DNA of 64,000 nt, taken from contig NZ_NPJJ01000018.1 of NCBI RefSeq assembly GCF_002251385.1, positions 1-64,000 of the forward strand. The letters run 5' to 3'. The notes beneath the pieces were generated by a model. It searched no databases and was not told the DNA's origin. It was given only the letters and a program-made list of their open reading frames with translations. Position numbers and translations under genes: made by a program. Every line of letters starts with the position of its first letter. Within the stretch, counting starts at the first letter, position 1. Below, one piece after another: positions 24,809 to 35,210 of this stretch. This DNA is from Prevotella sp. P5-108. Its GTDB lineage: Bacteria; Bacteroidota; Bacteroidia; Bacteroidales; Bacteroidaceae.

Positions 24809-26152
24809 TTAATGACAAAGTTTACATCCCTCACACTTGTTGAGTTCGCCGCGGAAGCGCTTCTCTACGAGGTAGTGCAGCCGGTCCTTGAGGGGTTCGA
24901 GGCGGATGGTGTCGATAACCTCATTGATAAAGGCAAACTCGAGCAACAGCCGTGCCTCGTCGAGGCTGATGCCGCGCTGGCGCATATAGAAGAGGGCTGC
25001 ATCGTTGAGCTGGCCGACGGTGCTGCCATGGGCGCACTTGACATCGTCGGCATAGATTTCGAGCATGGGCTGGGTGTACATGCGGGCGGTACGCGAGGCG
25101 CAGAGGTTCTGGTTGGTTTCCTGCGAGGAGGTCTTCTGGGCTCCGTGGCGCACGAGCACGCGTCCGGCGAAGGCTCCCACGGCGTTGTCGTCGAGCACAT
25201 ACTTGTAGAGCTCGTTGCTGGTGCAGTGGGGCACCTGGTGGTCTATGAGCGTATTGTTGTCTACGCGCTGTGTCTTGTCGGCGATAACGCATCCGTTGCA
25301 GCAGCACTCGGCTCCCTCGCCTCTGAAGGTGAGGTCGAGGCGGTTGACGGTAGTGCCGTTGTGCAGGGTGATGACATTGTGGTTGACGCGGCTGTTGGCC
25401 TGCTGCTCGATGACGACGTTGCTGGTGCGGGTATTGCGTATGTGGGTCTCTTCCATGCAGTAGAGGTCGAGGCTGGCGTTGTCGCCCACGTATGCCTCGA
25501 TGACCTGGGTGGCGAGGAAGCGGCGGTCGTCGGCTGCGTGGTCGCAGAAGAGGAACCGTGCCTCGGCGCCCTGCTCTACGACGATGAGCACGCGGCGGTT
25601 GACCATGAGGTCGACATCGGAACGCAGGATGTTGATAATCTGCACGGTGCGGTCCATGCGCACATGGCGTGGCACGTAGATGAAGAGTCCGTCCTGGGCG
25701 AGCATGGTGTTGAGCGCCACGAGGGCGTCGGCTCCGGTCTGGGCGAGGCGTCCGTAGTAGGGCTCTACGAGCTGGGGCTGCGTGGCTGCCACCCGGCAGA
25801 GGCTGTCGACGATGACTCCCTCGGGCAGATGGGCCTGGGGCAGCTGGCGGGTGTAGAAGCTGTCGTTGACCACGAAGTAGAGCGAGGTGCTGAGATTGGG
25901 CACATCGCAGCGGAAGGCGTCGTAGGGGTTGACGGGGATGTCGAGGCGGTTGAGGTTGAGCCCGTAGTCGGGCTCGAAGAGCTTGGCCACGTCGGTATAC
26001 TTATATCGCTCTACCTTGCGCGTGGGGAAGCCCATACGCCTGAAGTCGGCGAAGGCCTGCTCGCGCAATGCGTTCATCACCGGCGCCGAGTGGGCGTTGA
26101 TGATACCCGAGCTCTGGGTATAGAGATCGATATACTGTTGTTCGCTGTTCAT
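24809..26152 (-). CDS. sufD: Fe-S assembly scaffold protein SufD
   Basis: SufD joins SufB and SufC in the SufBC2D scaffold. The 447 residues form the right-handed beta-helix typical of the family, with the conserved C-terminal stretch MLEIYADDVKCAHGSTVGQL (the His there is functionally important in known SufD) and RQRGISLDEARLLLEFAFI. It is more divergent and shorter than SufB and lacks its cysteine motifs, as expected. It starts 32 nt after sufC and ends 4 nt before sufS. Confidence 0.93.
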   Translation of the reverse strand: MNSEQQYIDLYTQSSGIINAHSAPVMNALREQAFADFRRMGFPTRKVERYKYTDVAKLFEPDYGLNLNRLDIPVNPYDAFRCDVPNLSTSLYFVVNDSFYTRQLPQAHLPEGVIVDSLCRVAATQPQLVEPYYGRLAQTGADALVALNTMLAQDGLFIYVPRHVRMDRTVQIINILRSDVDLMVNRRVLIVVEQGAEARFLFCDHAADDRRFLATQVIEAYVGDNASLDLYCMEETHIRNTRTSNVVIEQQANSRVNHNVITLHNGTTVNRLDLTFRGEGAECCCNGCVIADKTQRVDNNTLIDHQVPHCTSNELYKYVLDDNAVGAFAGRVLVRHGAQKTSSQETNQNLCASRTARMYTQPMLEIYADDVKCAHGSTVGQLNDAALFYMRQRGISLDEARLLLEFAFINEVIDTIRLEPLKDRLHYLVEKRFRGELNKCEGCKLCH

Positions 26153-26184
26153 ATCTATATATATAATAAGGTGATGGGAGAGGC

Positions 26185-26937
<753 letters not shown>

Positions 26938-26959
26938 ATATGTAATGGTTTATGGTGAA

Positions 26960-27694
26960 TTAATACAAATCTAACAGCCCCTGCAACAGTCCGCGCACAT
27001 CGTCGCTGTCGAAACGGAAGGGGAAGTCTATCTTGAGTCCCACGGTCAACACGTGACGATGGGGCTGTCCATGACAGTAGGCTGAAACGGTGTGGGAACG
27101 GCTGTCGGAGTAATCGACATGATAATGGGAGCCAAGTCCCAGGCGGTAGCTGTACTCTGCCTGGAGAGCTATGTGGGAAAAAAGATAGATGTCGGCGCCT
27201 ACGACGGGGCCCATGCTGAATCGGGGCATGCGCACCACGCCTCGGGCGCGGTAGGAATAGTTGAGAGAGCCGATCCGGGTCTCCATATCCATGCCGCCGC
27301 GCTCTGCCGACGGTGCCCAGAGCACATCGAAGCCGGCATAGGGCTGCACGTGCCACAGGGGCGAAGCCGGGCGCCAGCGGGCACCAAGGGAGAGCTGGCT
27401 GAGGTCGTAGGAGGCGTCGCCCTTGAGCATCGTAATCTCTTCGTGCTCATATCCGGCCTTGACGCTGAGGGGAAAATAGATGGGCAGAAGGTACTCGACA
27501 TGAAGCCGGGTGACCAGACCCGACTGGGAAGTGGAGCCCGAACGATAGAGGGGCACATCGCCGCCCGAGGCGGAGCCACTGACAAGGGCGTTGCCACCAA
27601 TGTGGGCGTCGACAGACCAACGGGGGCTGTCGTCGTCCTGGGCCTGCACCGAGGCAGCCATGACCAGCATCAATAGGGTAACAATCTGTCGCAT
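26960..27694 (-). CDS. Outer-membrane beta-barrel protein inside the suf operon
   Basis: The 244-residue protein has a signal peptide (MRQIVTLLMLVMAASVQAQ). Alternating hydrophobic strands with many Tyr, Arg and Gly follow (SLGARWRPASPLWHVQPYAG, MGPVVGADIYLFSHIALQAE, HRHVLTVGLKIDFPF), typical of an 8-10-strand barrel with an aromatic near the C terminus. I do not recognise a named family. It lies 6 nt after sufB and 22 nt before sufC on the same strand, so it must be co-transcribed, although SufB and SufC are cytoplasmic partners normally encoded side by side. A role in iron handling is inference only. Confidence 0.75.
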   Translation of the reverse strand: MRQIVTLLMLVMAASVQAQDDDSPRWSVDAHIGGNALVSGSASGGDVPLYRSGSTSQSGLVTRLHVEYLLPIYFPLSVKAGYEHEEITMLKGDASYDLSQLSLGARWRPASPLWHVQPYAGFDVLWAPSAERGGMDMETRIGSLNYSYRARGVVRMPRFSMGPVVGADIYLFSHIALQAEYSYRLGLGSHYHVDYSDSRSHTVSAYCHGQPHRHVLTVGLKIDFPFRFDSDDVRGLLQGLLDLY

Positions 27695-27700
27695 AACGGT

Positions 27701-29146
27701 CTAACCTACGGTTCCTTCGAGTGATACACTGAGTAGTTTCTGAGCCTCAACGGCAAACTCCATGGGCAGCTTGTTGAGCACCTCCTTGGCATAGCCGTTG
27801 ACGATGAGACCTACGGCCTGCTCGGTGGGTATGCCTCGCTGATTGCAGTAGAACAACTGGTCTTCCGAAATCTTGGAGGTGGTAGCCTCGTGCTCCACGA
27901 TGGCTGTGTCGTTGTGGATATCCATATAGGGGAAGGTGTGGGCTCCGCAGTCGGAACCCAGCAGCAACGAGTCGCAGGAACTGTAGTTGCGGGCGTTGTC
28001 TGCATTGCTGGTGGCGCGCACCAGTCCGCGGTAGGAGTTCTGGCTGTGTCCGGCAGAGATACCCTTGGAGATGATGGTGCTCTTGGTGTTCTTGCCCATG
28101 TGTATCATCTTGGTACCGGTGTCGGCCTCCTGATAGTGGTTGGTGACGGCAACCGAATAGAACTCGGTCTGAGAACCGTCGCCACGGAGGACGCAGGAAG
28201 GATATTTCCATGTGATGGCCGAGCCAGTCTCGACCTGGGTCCAGCTGAGCTTGGAGTTGTTGCCCCGCAGGTCGCCTCGCTTGGTCACAAGGTTGAGCAC
28301 GCCGCCCTTGCCGTGCTCGTCGCCGGGATACCAGTTCTGCACGGTGGAGTATTTGACCTCGGCGTTGTCCTTGACGATGATCTCGACGATGGCAGCATGG
28401 AGCTGGTTCTCGTCGCGCATGGGTGCGGTGCAGCCCTCGAGGTAGGACACGTAGCTGTCGTCTTCGGCTACGATGAGCGTGCGCTCAAACTGGCCCGTGT
28501 TGCGGGCGTTGATGCGGAAGTAGCTGCTCAGCTCCATCGGGCAGCGCACGCCCTTGGGGATATAGACGAACGAGCCGTCGCTGAAGACGGCACTGTTGAG
28601 TGCTGCAAAGAAATTGTCGCGGTAGGGAACGACCGAGCCCAGGTACTCGCGCACCAACTGGGGATGCTCCTTGACGGCTTCGCCGATGCTGCAGAAGATG
28701 ACTCCCTTCTCGCGGAGCTGCTCCTTGAAGGTGGTCTTCACCGACACGGAGTCCATGATGGCGTCGACAGCGGTGCCGCTGAGCGCGAGCCGCTCTTCGA
28801 GGGGTATGCCGAGCTTGTCGAAGGTCTTCTCGAGCTCGGGGTCTATCTTGTTGTCCTTGGGCTTCTTGGCGAGCGGGTCGGCATAATAGGAGATGGCCTG
28901 GTAGTCTATCTCCGGCAAATGCACGTGGCCCCACGTGGGCTGGGGCTGGGTGAGCCAGTAGCGGAATGCCTTCAGGCGGAAGTCGAGCAGCCACTCGGGC
29001 TCTCCCTTCTTCTGCGAGATAAGGCGCACCACATCCTCGTTGAGTCCCTTATCGATAATATCTGTATGCACATTGGTGGTAAACCCGAACTCGTACTTCT
29101 GGTCGGCCACCTGTCTTACAAACTCATTTTTCTCTTTGTCTGCCAT
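27701..29146 (-). CDS. sufB: Fe-S assembly scaffold protein SufB
   Basis: SufB is the main scaffold on which the nascent cluster is built. Its 481 residues match the usual length. Family signatures include [20 protein letters not shown], the [20 protein letters not shown] region with its conserved cysteines, and [20 protein letters not shown] with the conserved Glu. It heads the operon sufB, barrel gene, sufC, sufD, sufS. No IscR- or SufR-like regulator lies nearby. The palindrome TGTCATGACA sits 10 nt before the start and could be an operator. Confidence 0.96.
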   Translation of the reverse strand: MADKEKNEFVRQVADQKYEFGFTTNVHTDIIDKGLNEDVVRLISQKKGEPEWLLDFRLKAFRYWLTQPQPTWGHVHLPEIDYQAISYYADPLAKKPKDNKIDPELEKTFDKLGIPLEERLALSGTAVDAIMDSVSVKTTFKEQLREKGVIFCSIGEAVKEHPQLVREYLGSVVPYRDNFFAALNSAVFSDGSFVYIPKGVRCPMELSSYFRINARNTGQFERTLIVAEDDSYVSYLEGCTAPMRDENQLHAAIVEIIVKDNAEVKYSTVQNWYPGDEHGKGGVLNLVTKRGDLRGNNSKLSWTQVETGSAITWKYPSCVLRGDGSQTEFYSVAVTNHYQEADTGTKMIHMGKNTKSTIISKGISAGHSQNSYRGLVRATSNADNARNYSSCDSLLLGSDCGAHTFPYMDIHNDTAIVEHEATTSKISEDQLFYCNQRGIPTEQAVGLIVNGYAKEVLNKLPMEFAVEAQKLLSVSLEGTVG

Positions 29147-29156
29147 TGATTTAATG

Positions 29157-29166
29157 TGTCATGACA
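29157..29166. promoter_or_regulatory. Palindrome before sufB
   Basis: TGTCATGACA is a perfect 10-bp dyad just upstream of the sufB ATG. No TAnnTTTG box was found in 29147-29314, so the suf promoter may be of another type. Confidence 0.3.
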
Positions 29167-29314
29167 TATGAGCGAACGGGCTGGATACACATCTCCCCGA
29201 TACACTCTGTCGTATTAACCATGATAGTGACACCCTCTTCTACGAACAGGATGCCACTACCTATATTTCCGCTTATAGCCTTATTAAGTCAATAGTATGG
29301 CTATCCTGCCGGAC

Positions 29315-32212
29315 TTAGAGCTTCTGCTCTACCTCTATCTCGGTGAAGGTCTCGAGGATGTCGCCCTCGAGGATGTCGTTGTAGTTGACCAGACTGATAC
29401 CACACTCCATACCTGTGGGTACCTCCTTCACATCGTCCTTATAGCGCTTGAGCGAGTCGATAGGAGCGGTCTTGACCACGATACCGTCGCGGATGACGCG
29501 CGCCTTGTCCTTGCTGTGTACCTTGCCTTCGGTAACGAGACATCCGGCAACGGCACCCACCTTGGAAATCTTGTAGACCTGGCGCACCTCTACCTGTCCA
29601 GTGATGATTTCCTTCTTCACCTTGTCGAGCATACCCTCCATGGCAGAGGTTACGTCGTCGATGGCGTCGTAGATGACGGAGTAGGTATTGATTTCTACGC
29701 CTTCCTGGTCGGCGAGTTTGCGCGCGGCAGCCGAAGGACGTACCTGGAAGCCCACGATGATGGCGTCGGATGCGTCGGCGAGGGTAACATCGCTCTCCGA
29801 AATCTGGCCCACAGCCTTGTGGATGACGTTGACATTGATCTTCTCTGTAGAGAGCTTGATGAACGAGTCGCTGAGAGCCTCGATACTACCGTCGGTATCA
29901 CCCTTGACGATGATGTTGAGCTCCTTGAACGAGCCGAGGGCGATGCGGTGGGAGATGTCATCGAGGGAGAGTCGCTTCTGGGTGCGCAGACCCTGCTCGC
30001 GCTGCAGCTGCTCGCGCTTGTTGGCTATCTCGCGCACCTCCTGCTCGGTATCGAGCACGTGGAAGGCATCGCCGGCAGTAGGAGCGCCGTTGAGACCCAG
30101 GATGATGGCGGGCTCGGCGGGCTTGGCACTGTCGATGCGCTGGTTGCGCTCATTGAACATGGCCTTGATGCGTCCCCAGCTGGTACCGGCTATCACGTAG
30201 TCGCCCACCTTGAGGGTACCGTTGCCAATCAGCACGGTGCTGACATAGCCGCGGCCCTTGTCGAGCGACGACTCGATGATGGTGCCCACAGCCTTGCGGT
30301 TGGGGTTGGCCTTGAGGTCGAGCATGTCGGCCTCGAGCAGCACCTTCTCCATCAGTTCGTCGACACCGATGCCCTTCTTGGCACTGATCTCCTGGCACTG
30401 ATACTTGCCACCCCACTCTTCGACCAGCAGGTTCATGTTGGCGAGGTCCTCGCGTATCTTGTCGGGGTTGGCTCCGGGCTTGTCTATCTTGTTGATGGCA
30501 AACACCATGGGCACGCCGGCAGCCTGGGCATGGGCGATGGCCTCCTTGGTGGTGGGCATCACAGAGTCGTCGGCAGCGATGATGATGATGGCGATATCGG
30601 TAACCTGGGCACCACGGGCACGCATGGCGGTAAACGCCTCGTGGCCAGGGGTATCGAGGAAGGTCACCTTGCGGCCGTTCTTCATCGTCACGCTATAGGC
30701 GCCGATGTGCTGGGTGATACCTCCGGCCTCGCCGGCTATCACGTTGGTATTGCGGATATGGTCGAGCAGCGAGGTCTTACCGTGGTCTACGTGGCCCATC
30801 ACGGTAACGATTGGCGCACGCGACACGAGGTCGGCTTCGTCGTCTTCCTCTACGCTCACGGCTTCCTGAACCTCAGCACTCACATACTCGGTCTTGAAGC
30901 CGAACTCTTCGGCCACCAGGTTGATGGTCTCGGCGTCGAGGCGCTGGTTGATAGACACCATGATGCCTACGCCCATGAGGGTAGAGATGACCTGGGTGAC
31001 GCTCACGTCCATCATCGTGGCGAGCTCGCTCACGGTAACAAACTCGGTGAGCTTGAGCGTCTTGCTCTCCTTGCGCTCGGCCTTTGCCTCCTGGGAGAGC
31101 TTCTCCTGGACGGCCTCTCGCTTCTCCTTGCGGTACTTGGCGCCCTTCTTGTTCTGGTTCTTGTTGGTAAGGCGGGCAAGCGTCTCTTTCACCTGGCGTG
31201 CTACGGCTTCGTCGTCTACCTCGAGAGGCTTCTGGTTGCGCTTGCGGTTCTTGCCATTCTTGCCGTTGCCACCGTTGTTGGCACTGTTGGCGTTGTTGGC
31301 ATTGGGGTTATTGTTGTTGCCGTTACCGTTTTTCTTCTTGTTGCGGCCGTTGTTGCTCTCAGCCTCGGCGTTGATGTCCACGCGCTCCTTTCCTATGCGC
31401 TGGCGCTTCTTCTTCTCGCCGTTCTTGGCCTGTGCCTTTTCCTCACGCTCCTTTCGCTTTTCCTCCTTGGTCTTCTTCTTGGGTCGGGTGCTCTGGTTGA
31501 TGGCATCAAGGTCTATCTTGCCCAGCACATTGACCTTGAGGGCATTGGGGTTCTTGGCTTCGGTGGGGAGCTTGAAGACTCCGGCTGTAGCAGGAGCCTT
31601 CTCGGCGGGAGCCTTCTCCTGGGCAGGGGCCTCGGGAGCCTTCTCGGCCACGGGGGCTGCGGCGGGATTCTCTTCCTTCTTCTCTGCCACGGGTGCAGCC
31701 ACAGGCTTCTCGGCCTTGGGGGTCTCCTTGGCTACGGGCTTTTCCTCCTTGGGTGCTTCCACCTTGGGTTCGGCTTTCTTCTCTTCCGGTTTCTGACTTA
31801 CGGCAGCGGTCTTACTCTCGGTATTGTCGGAGGCAGGAGTAGCAGCTGGCGCGGGTGACTTTGGCTTCTTATTGAGGCTGTCAAGGTCTATCTTGCCAAT
31901 CACATTAAAGGTCTGCGACTTGGTCTTCGGCTGTGCTTCGGCGGTCTGCTTCTTGTCCTCGGCAGCCTGCTTCTTCTCTTCGGCAGCCTGCTTCTTGTCC
32001 TGTTGCTTCTTGTGGGACATCAGCTCTGCCTTGTTTCTTACATCAGCATCTTGCTTGAACGCTTCGAGAAGAGCATTGTACTGCTCGTCGTTCAGCTTGA
32101 AGCTGGGCTCTGACTTCACTTCGCCCAGTTCTTTTCTCTTCTCCAAGAACTCCACTGCCGTCTGGAGTCCGATGTTCAGTTCTCTTAATGCTTTATTTAA
32201 TCTGATACTCAT
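29315..32212 (-). CDS. infB: Translation initiation factor IF-2
   Basis: This GTPase brings initiator tRNA to the 30S subunit. The 965 residues include an N-terminal IF2N-like helix (1-52), a very long low-complexity region rich in Lys, Ala, Glu and Pro and then Asn/Gly/Lys (about 65-340), a second IF2N unit (385-440), and the G domain: G1 GHVDHGKT (473-480), G3 DTPGH (520-524), G4 NKID (574-577). The C-terminal domains reach the stop intact. The long spacer is common in Bacteroidetes. It lies 34 nt after nusA and is the last gene of the operon. Confidence 0.97.
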   Translation of the reverse strand: MSIRLNKALRELNIGLQTAVEFLEKRKELGEVKSEPSFKLNDEQYNALLEAFKQDADVRNKAELMSHKKQQDKKQAAEEKKQAAEDKKQTAEAQPKTKSQTFNVIGKIDLDSLNKKPKSPAPAATPASDNTESKTAAVSQKPEEKKAEPKVEAPKEEKPVAKETPKAEKPVAAPVAEKKEENPAAAPVAEKAPEAPAQEKAPAEKAPATAGVFKLPTEAKNPNALKVNVLGKIDLDAINQSTRPKKKTKEEKRKEREEKAQAKNGEKKKRQRIGKERVDINAEAESNNGRNKKKNGNGNNNNPNANNANSANNGGNGKNGKNRKRNQKPLEVDDEAVARQVKETLARLTNKNQNKKGAKYRKEKREAVQEKLSQEAKAERKESKTLKLTEFVTVSELATMMDVSVTQVISTLMGVGIMVSINQRLDAETINLVAEEFGFKTEYVSAEVQEAVSVEEDDEADLVSRAPIVTVMGHVDHGKTSLLDHIRNTNVIAGEAGGITQHIGAYSVTMKNGRKVTFLDTPGHEAFTAMRARGAQVTDIAIIIIAADDSVMPTTKEAIAHAQAAGVPMVFAINKIDKPGANPDKIREDLANMNLLVEEWGGKYQCQEISAKKGIGVDELMEKVLLEADMLDLKANPNRKAVGTIIESSLDKGRGYVSTVLIGNGTLKVGDYVIAGTSWGRIKAMFNERNQRIDSAKPAEPAIILGLNGAPTAGDAFHVLDTEQEVREIANKREQLQREQGLRTQKRLSLDDISHRIALGSFKELNIIVKGDTDGSIEALSDSFIKLSTEKINVNVIHKAVGQISESDVTLADASDAIIVGFQVRPSAAARKLADQEGVEINTYSVIYDAIDDVTSAMEGMLDKVKKEIITGQVEVRQVYKISKVGAVAGCLVTEGKVHSKDKARVIRDGIVVKTAPIDSLKRYKDDVKEVPTGMECGISLVNYNDILEGDILETFTEIEVEQKL

Positions 32213-32246
32213 TAATTACCTCTTCCTTTCTCTTAATTGTTTTCTA

Positions 32247-33512
32247 TTATTGTTCAAATTCAGCACGCAGCACATCGAGCATGTGGTCGACGGTCTCTTC
32301 TTCGAGGTCGGCCTTCTCGATAAGCATCTCGCGTGGAGCCGAGATTACCTGCTTGGCTGTGTCGAGTCCGAGCGCCTTGACAGCGTCGATAACCCACTGG
32401 TCGATTTCGTCGGAGAACTCGTCCAGATAGATGTCTTCCTCGACCTCGTTGCCTGTAACGTCACGGAATACGTCGATGGTGTACTCGGTGAGCAGCGAAG
32501 CCAGCTTGATGTTCATACCGCCACGACCGATAGCCAGACTGACCTCCTCGGGCTGGAGATAGACCTCGGCCTTGTGCTCTTCCTCGTTCACGCTGATGCT
32601 GTTGATACGTGCAGGACTCAGCGCACGCTGGATATAGAGCTTGGTATTGGCGGTCCAGTTGATGACGTCGATATTCTCGTTGCCCAACTCATGCACGATG
32701 CCATGCACGCGGCTTCCCTTGACTCCCACGCAGGCTCCTACGGGGTCGATGCGGTCGTCGAAGCTCTCAACGGCAACCTTGGCGCGCTCGCCGGGCATGC
32801 GGGCAATCTTCTTGATGACAATCAGACCATCGGCTATCTCGGGCACCTCGGCCTCGAGCAATCGCTCCAGGAACTTGGGGCTGGTACGGCTCAGGATGAT
32901 CTTGGGGTTGTTGTTGTCATTGGTCACGCGCTCTATCACGGCACGAATGGTCTCGCCCTTGCGGTACACATCGGAGGGTATCTGCTCTGCTTTGGGCAGG
33001 ATGAGCTCGTTGTTCTCGTCATCGACAAGAAGTACCTCACGCTTCCATATCTGGTATACTTCGGCAGAGATAACCTGGCCCTCACGGTCCTTATATTTAT
33101 TATAGAGCGAGTCGTGCTCCAGCTCCAGGATCTTGGACGCCAGGGTCTGGCGGAGGGTAAGGATGGCGCGGCGGCCGAACTTGGCAAAGTTCACGCTCTC
33201 CGAAACGTCCTCGCCCACCTCGTAGTCGGGCTCAATCTTACGGGCATCGGTCAGGCTGATTTCCTTATTCTCGTCCTGCACCTCACCGTCGTTAACGACC
33301 ACGCGGTTGCGATAGATTTCGAAGTCGCCCTTGTCGGGGTTGACAATCACGTCGAAGTTCTCGTCGCTGCCGTAAATCTTGGCCAACACGTTGCGGAAGC
33401 TCTCTTCAAGCACGCTCACCAGTGTGGTGCGGTCTATGTTCTTAGTATCCTTAAACTCCTTGAAGGTATCAATCATACTGATTGTCACCTCGTTTGTTTT
33501 CTTTGCTGCCAT
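32247..33512 (-). CDS. nusA: Transcription elongation/antitermination factor NusA
   Basis: NusA binds RNA polymerase and modulates pausing, termination and antitermination. The 421 residues show the N-terminal polymerase-binding domain (1-130), an S1 domain (about 140-205, with GQVISAEVYQI), and two KH domains including VGACVGVKGSRVHGIVHELG and SLAIGRGGMNIKLAS. The E. coli-type pair of C-terminal acidic repeats is absent or reduced to one short helical segment, as expected for this phylum. It starts 3 nt after the rimP stop. A terminator-like hairpin in the operon leader would let NusA act on its own synthesis. Confidence 0.96.
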   Translation of the reverse strand: MAAKKTNEVTISMIDTFKEFKDTKNIDRTTLVSVLEESFRNVLAKIYGSDENFDVIVNPDKGDFEIYRNRVVVNDGEVQDENKEISLTDARKIEPDYEVGEDVSESVNFAKFGRRAILTLRQTLASKILELEHDSLYNKYKDREGQVISAEVYQIWKREVLLVDDENNELILPKAEQIPSDVYRKGETIRAVIERVTNDNNNPKIILSRTSPKFLERLLEAEVPEIADGLIVIKKIARMPGERAKVAVESFDDRIDPVGACVGVKGSRVHGIVHELGNENIDVINWTANTKLYIQRALSPARINSISVNEEEHKAEVYLQPEEVSLAIGRGGMNIKLASLLTEYTIDVFRDVTGNEVEEDIYLDEFSDEIDQWVIDAVKALGLDTAKQVISAPREMLIEKADLEEETVDHMLDVLRAEFEQ

Positions 33513-33515
33513 AGC

Positions 33516-33983
33516 TTATTTGAAACTTATTAAGTATTTAGTATATTTCACCTTATCCATCTGATAGTGGTGGTCGACATCCATGAGCTGGGGGCGCTTC
33601 TTGCCCTCTACCTTTACCTTCTCGCTCACGCTGACCACAAAGTCGTTGCCGTCAACGCTCTTCAACGTGCCACGCACCTTGATACCGTCGGCATCGAGCA
33701 CCTCGACCTCTTCGCCAATGAAGTTGATGTATTGCTGGGGAACCTTGAAAGGCTGGCCCAGGCCGGCTGAACCCACCTCAAGCTCGTAATCTTCTTCATC
33801 ACGGCTCAGATGGTCTTCGATAAACCTGCTCAGCTCTACGCAGTCTTCAATCCACACGCCATCGGCATGGTCGATTTCAACTACGATACGGTTGTCTGTA
33901 CTAATCTCTACATCCACGAGGAAATACTCCTTATCCTTAAGCCATTCCTCTACTACGCTTTTTACAACGTTTTTATCTATCAT
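33516..33983 (-). CDS. rimP: Ribosome maturation factor RimP
   Basis: RimP helps 30S subunit assembly. From MIDKNVVKSVVEEWLKDKEY it has 155 residues, the normal size. An alpha/beta N-terminal domain (to about 75, with VEIDHADGVWIEDCVELSR and the EVGSAGLGQP motif) is followed by a small SH3-like domain (about 85-150). A longer frame reaches back to 34097, but that would start upstream of the promoter at 34043-34074 and run through the leader hairpin, so it is rejected. It is the first gene of rimP-nusA-infB. Confidence 0.93.
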   Translation of the reverse strand: MIDKNVVKSVVEEWLKDKEYFLVDVEISTDNRIVVEIDHADGVWIEDCVELSRFIEDHLSRDEEDYELEVGSAGLGQPFKVPQQYINFIGEEVEVLDADGIKVRGTLKSVDGNDFVVSVSEKVKVEGKKRPQLMDVDHHYQMDKVKYTKYLISFK

Positions 33984-33999
33984 ACGGTTATTATTAAAA

Positions 34000-34029
34000 A
34001 ATGAGGAACTCCGGTTGGAGTCCCTCATT
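34000..34029 (-). terminator. Terminator-like leader hairpin (candidate attenuator)
   Basis: On the minus strand the 13-bp stem AATGAGGGACTCC/GGAGTTCCTCATT (one mismatch, 4-nt loop) runs directly into a T6 tract. It lies between the promoter and the rimP start, so transcripts must pass it to reach the operon. Confidence 0.75.
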
Positions 34030-34042
34030 CCACTGAACGATG

Positions 34043-34074
34043 CAAAGTTACGCATATTTTCCCAACTCTGCAAA
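34043..34074 (-). promoter_or_regulatory. Promoter of rimP-nusA-infB
   Basis: On the minus strand TTTG (34071-34074), a 20-nt spacer and TAACTTTG (34043-34050) match the consensus fully, 59 nt before the rimP ATG. Confidence 0.88.
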
Positions 34075-34184
34075 TGTTTTCGCTTGTTTTTCACCAAGAT
34101 GCCTTATATTTCACCATCTCGGGGCCGAAGGAGAGTATCTCGGCACCGGCGGCGGTAAGGGTGGATGGTGCGGGGATGACGTTG

Positions 34185-35192
34185 CTACTTCACCTCCCAG
34201 ATGTCGTTGGTCTCAAGCAGTTCCTCAAAGTTGTGGTAAGGCTTCTGGGCCTTGACTTCTTCCACCTGCTGGTTGACGCAGCTGTCGTAGGTAGGTGCCT
34301 CGACATCGCGTATCACGCCGAGAGCCACGGGGAAACCGTGCTCATTGTCCATCATGGCGAGCTTGAGCTGCAGGGTGTTGTCCTCGCAGTGGCTGTCGTG
34401 TACGAGGATGTCGTCGAGGGTATATCCGTCGCGTCCAATCTCGACCACCTTGAGTCCGAAGCCTTCCTGCACGAGTCCATATTCATGGTTTTCGCCGAAA
34501 ACCAGCGGCTTGCCGTCTTCCACGTAGATGGCATTGCGGCTACGACCTTCGCGGGTATAGATGGGAGCATAGCAACCATTGTTGAATATCATGCAGTTCT
34601 GCAGAATCTCGCACACCGAGGCTCCCTTGTGCTGGTAGGCACGCTTGAGGATTTCCACAGTGCCGGCACCGTCGTTGGCCACAGCTCGGGCGAAGAAGCG
34701 TCCGCGGGCGCCAAAGCAGAGTTCGGCGGGGCGGAAGGGGTCTTCCACCGTACCATAGGGCGAAGACTTGGAGACGAAACCGCGTGGCGATGTAGGACTA
34801 TACTGACCCTTGGTGAGTCCGTAGATACGGTTGTTGAGCAGTATCATATTGAGGTCGATATTGCGGCGCATGGCGTGGATGAAGTGGTTGCCTCCGATGG
34901 CCAGTCCGTCGCCGTCGCCGCTAATCTGCCATACGGCGAGGTCGGGGTTCACTATCTTGGTACCGGTGGCAATGGCTGCCGCACGTCCGTGGATGGTCTG
35001 CATGGCATAGGTGTTGACGTAATAGGGCAGACGGCTGGAGCAGCCTATGCCGCTGATTACTGCCGTCTGATAGGGAGGAACGCCCAGTTCGGCCATGGCT
35101 TTGTGCAGACTGGACAGGAAGAAATGGTCGCCACATCCAGGGCACCATCGTGGCTGCCCTTTCTTGTAATCGTTGGCTGTATATTCGTTCAT
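34185..35192 (-). CDS. korB: 2-oxoacid:ferredoxin oxidoreductase, beta subunit
   Basis: This subunit holds thiamine pyrophosphate and transfers electrons from 2-oxoacid decarboxylation to ferredoxin, probably with 2-oxoglutarate as substrate. The 335 residues have the N-terminal CPGCGDHFF cluster motif, GIGCSSRLP, and the TPP/Mg motif SGDGDGLAIGGNH followed by NNRIYGLTKGQYSPTS. The C terminus carries the usual extension that closes the active site. It follows the alpha subunit by 18 nt. Kor and the related Por/Vor enzymes are hard to separate by eye; the fused partner and the length favour Kor. Confidence 0.88.
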   Translation of the reverse strand: MNEYTANDYKKGQPRWCPGCGDHFFLSSLHKAMAELGVPPYQTAVISGIGCSSRLPYYVNTYAMQTIHGRAAAIATGTKIVNPDLAVWQISGDGDGLAIGGNHFIHAMRRNIDLNMILLNNRIYGLTKGQYSPTSPRGFVSKSSPYGTVEDPFRPAELCFGARGRFFARAVANDGAGTVEILKRAYQHKGASVCEILQNCMIFNNGCYAPIYTREGRSRNAIYVEDGKPLVFGENHEYGLVQEGFGLKVVEIGRDGYTLDDILVHDSHCEDNTLQLKLAMMDNEHGFPVALGVIRDVEAPTYDSCVNQQVEEVKAQKPYHNFEELLETNDIWEVK

Positions 35193-35210
35193 AATGACTT
35201 CTGTTAAGGG

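Noticed and set aside
29297..31858. Very long plus-strand open frame antisense to infB
   Set aside because: It mirrors the GC-biased third positions and Lys/Ala-rich repeats of IF-2 on the other strand; the IF-2 G motifs prove the minus-strand gene.
33984..34097. N-terminal extension of RimP
   Set aside because: It would start upstream of the promoter and pass through the leader hairpin.
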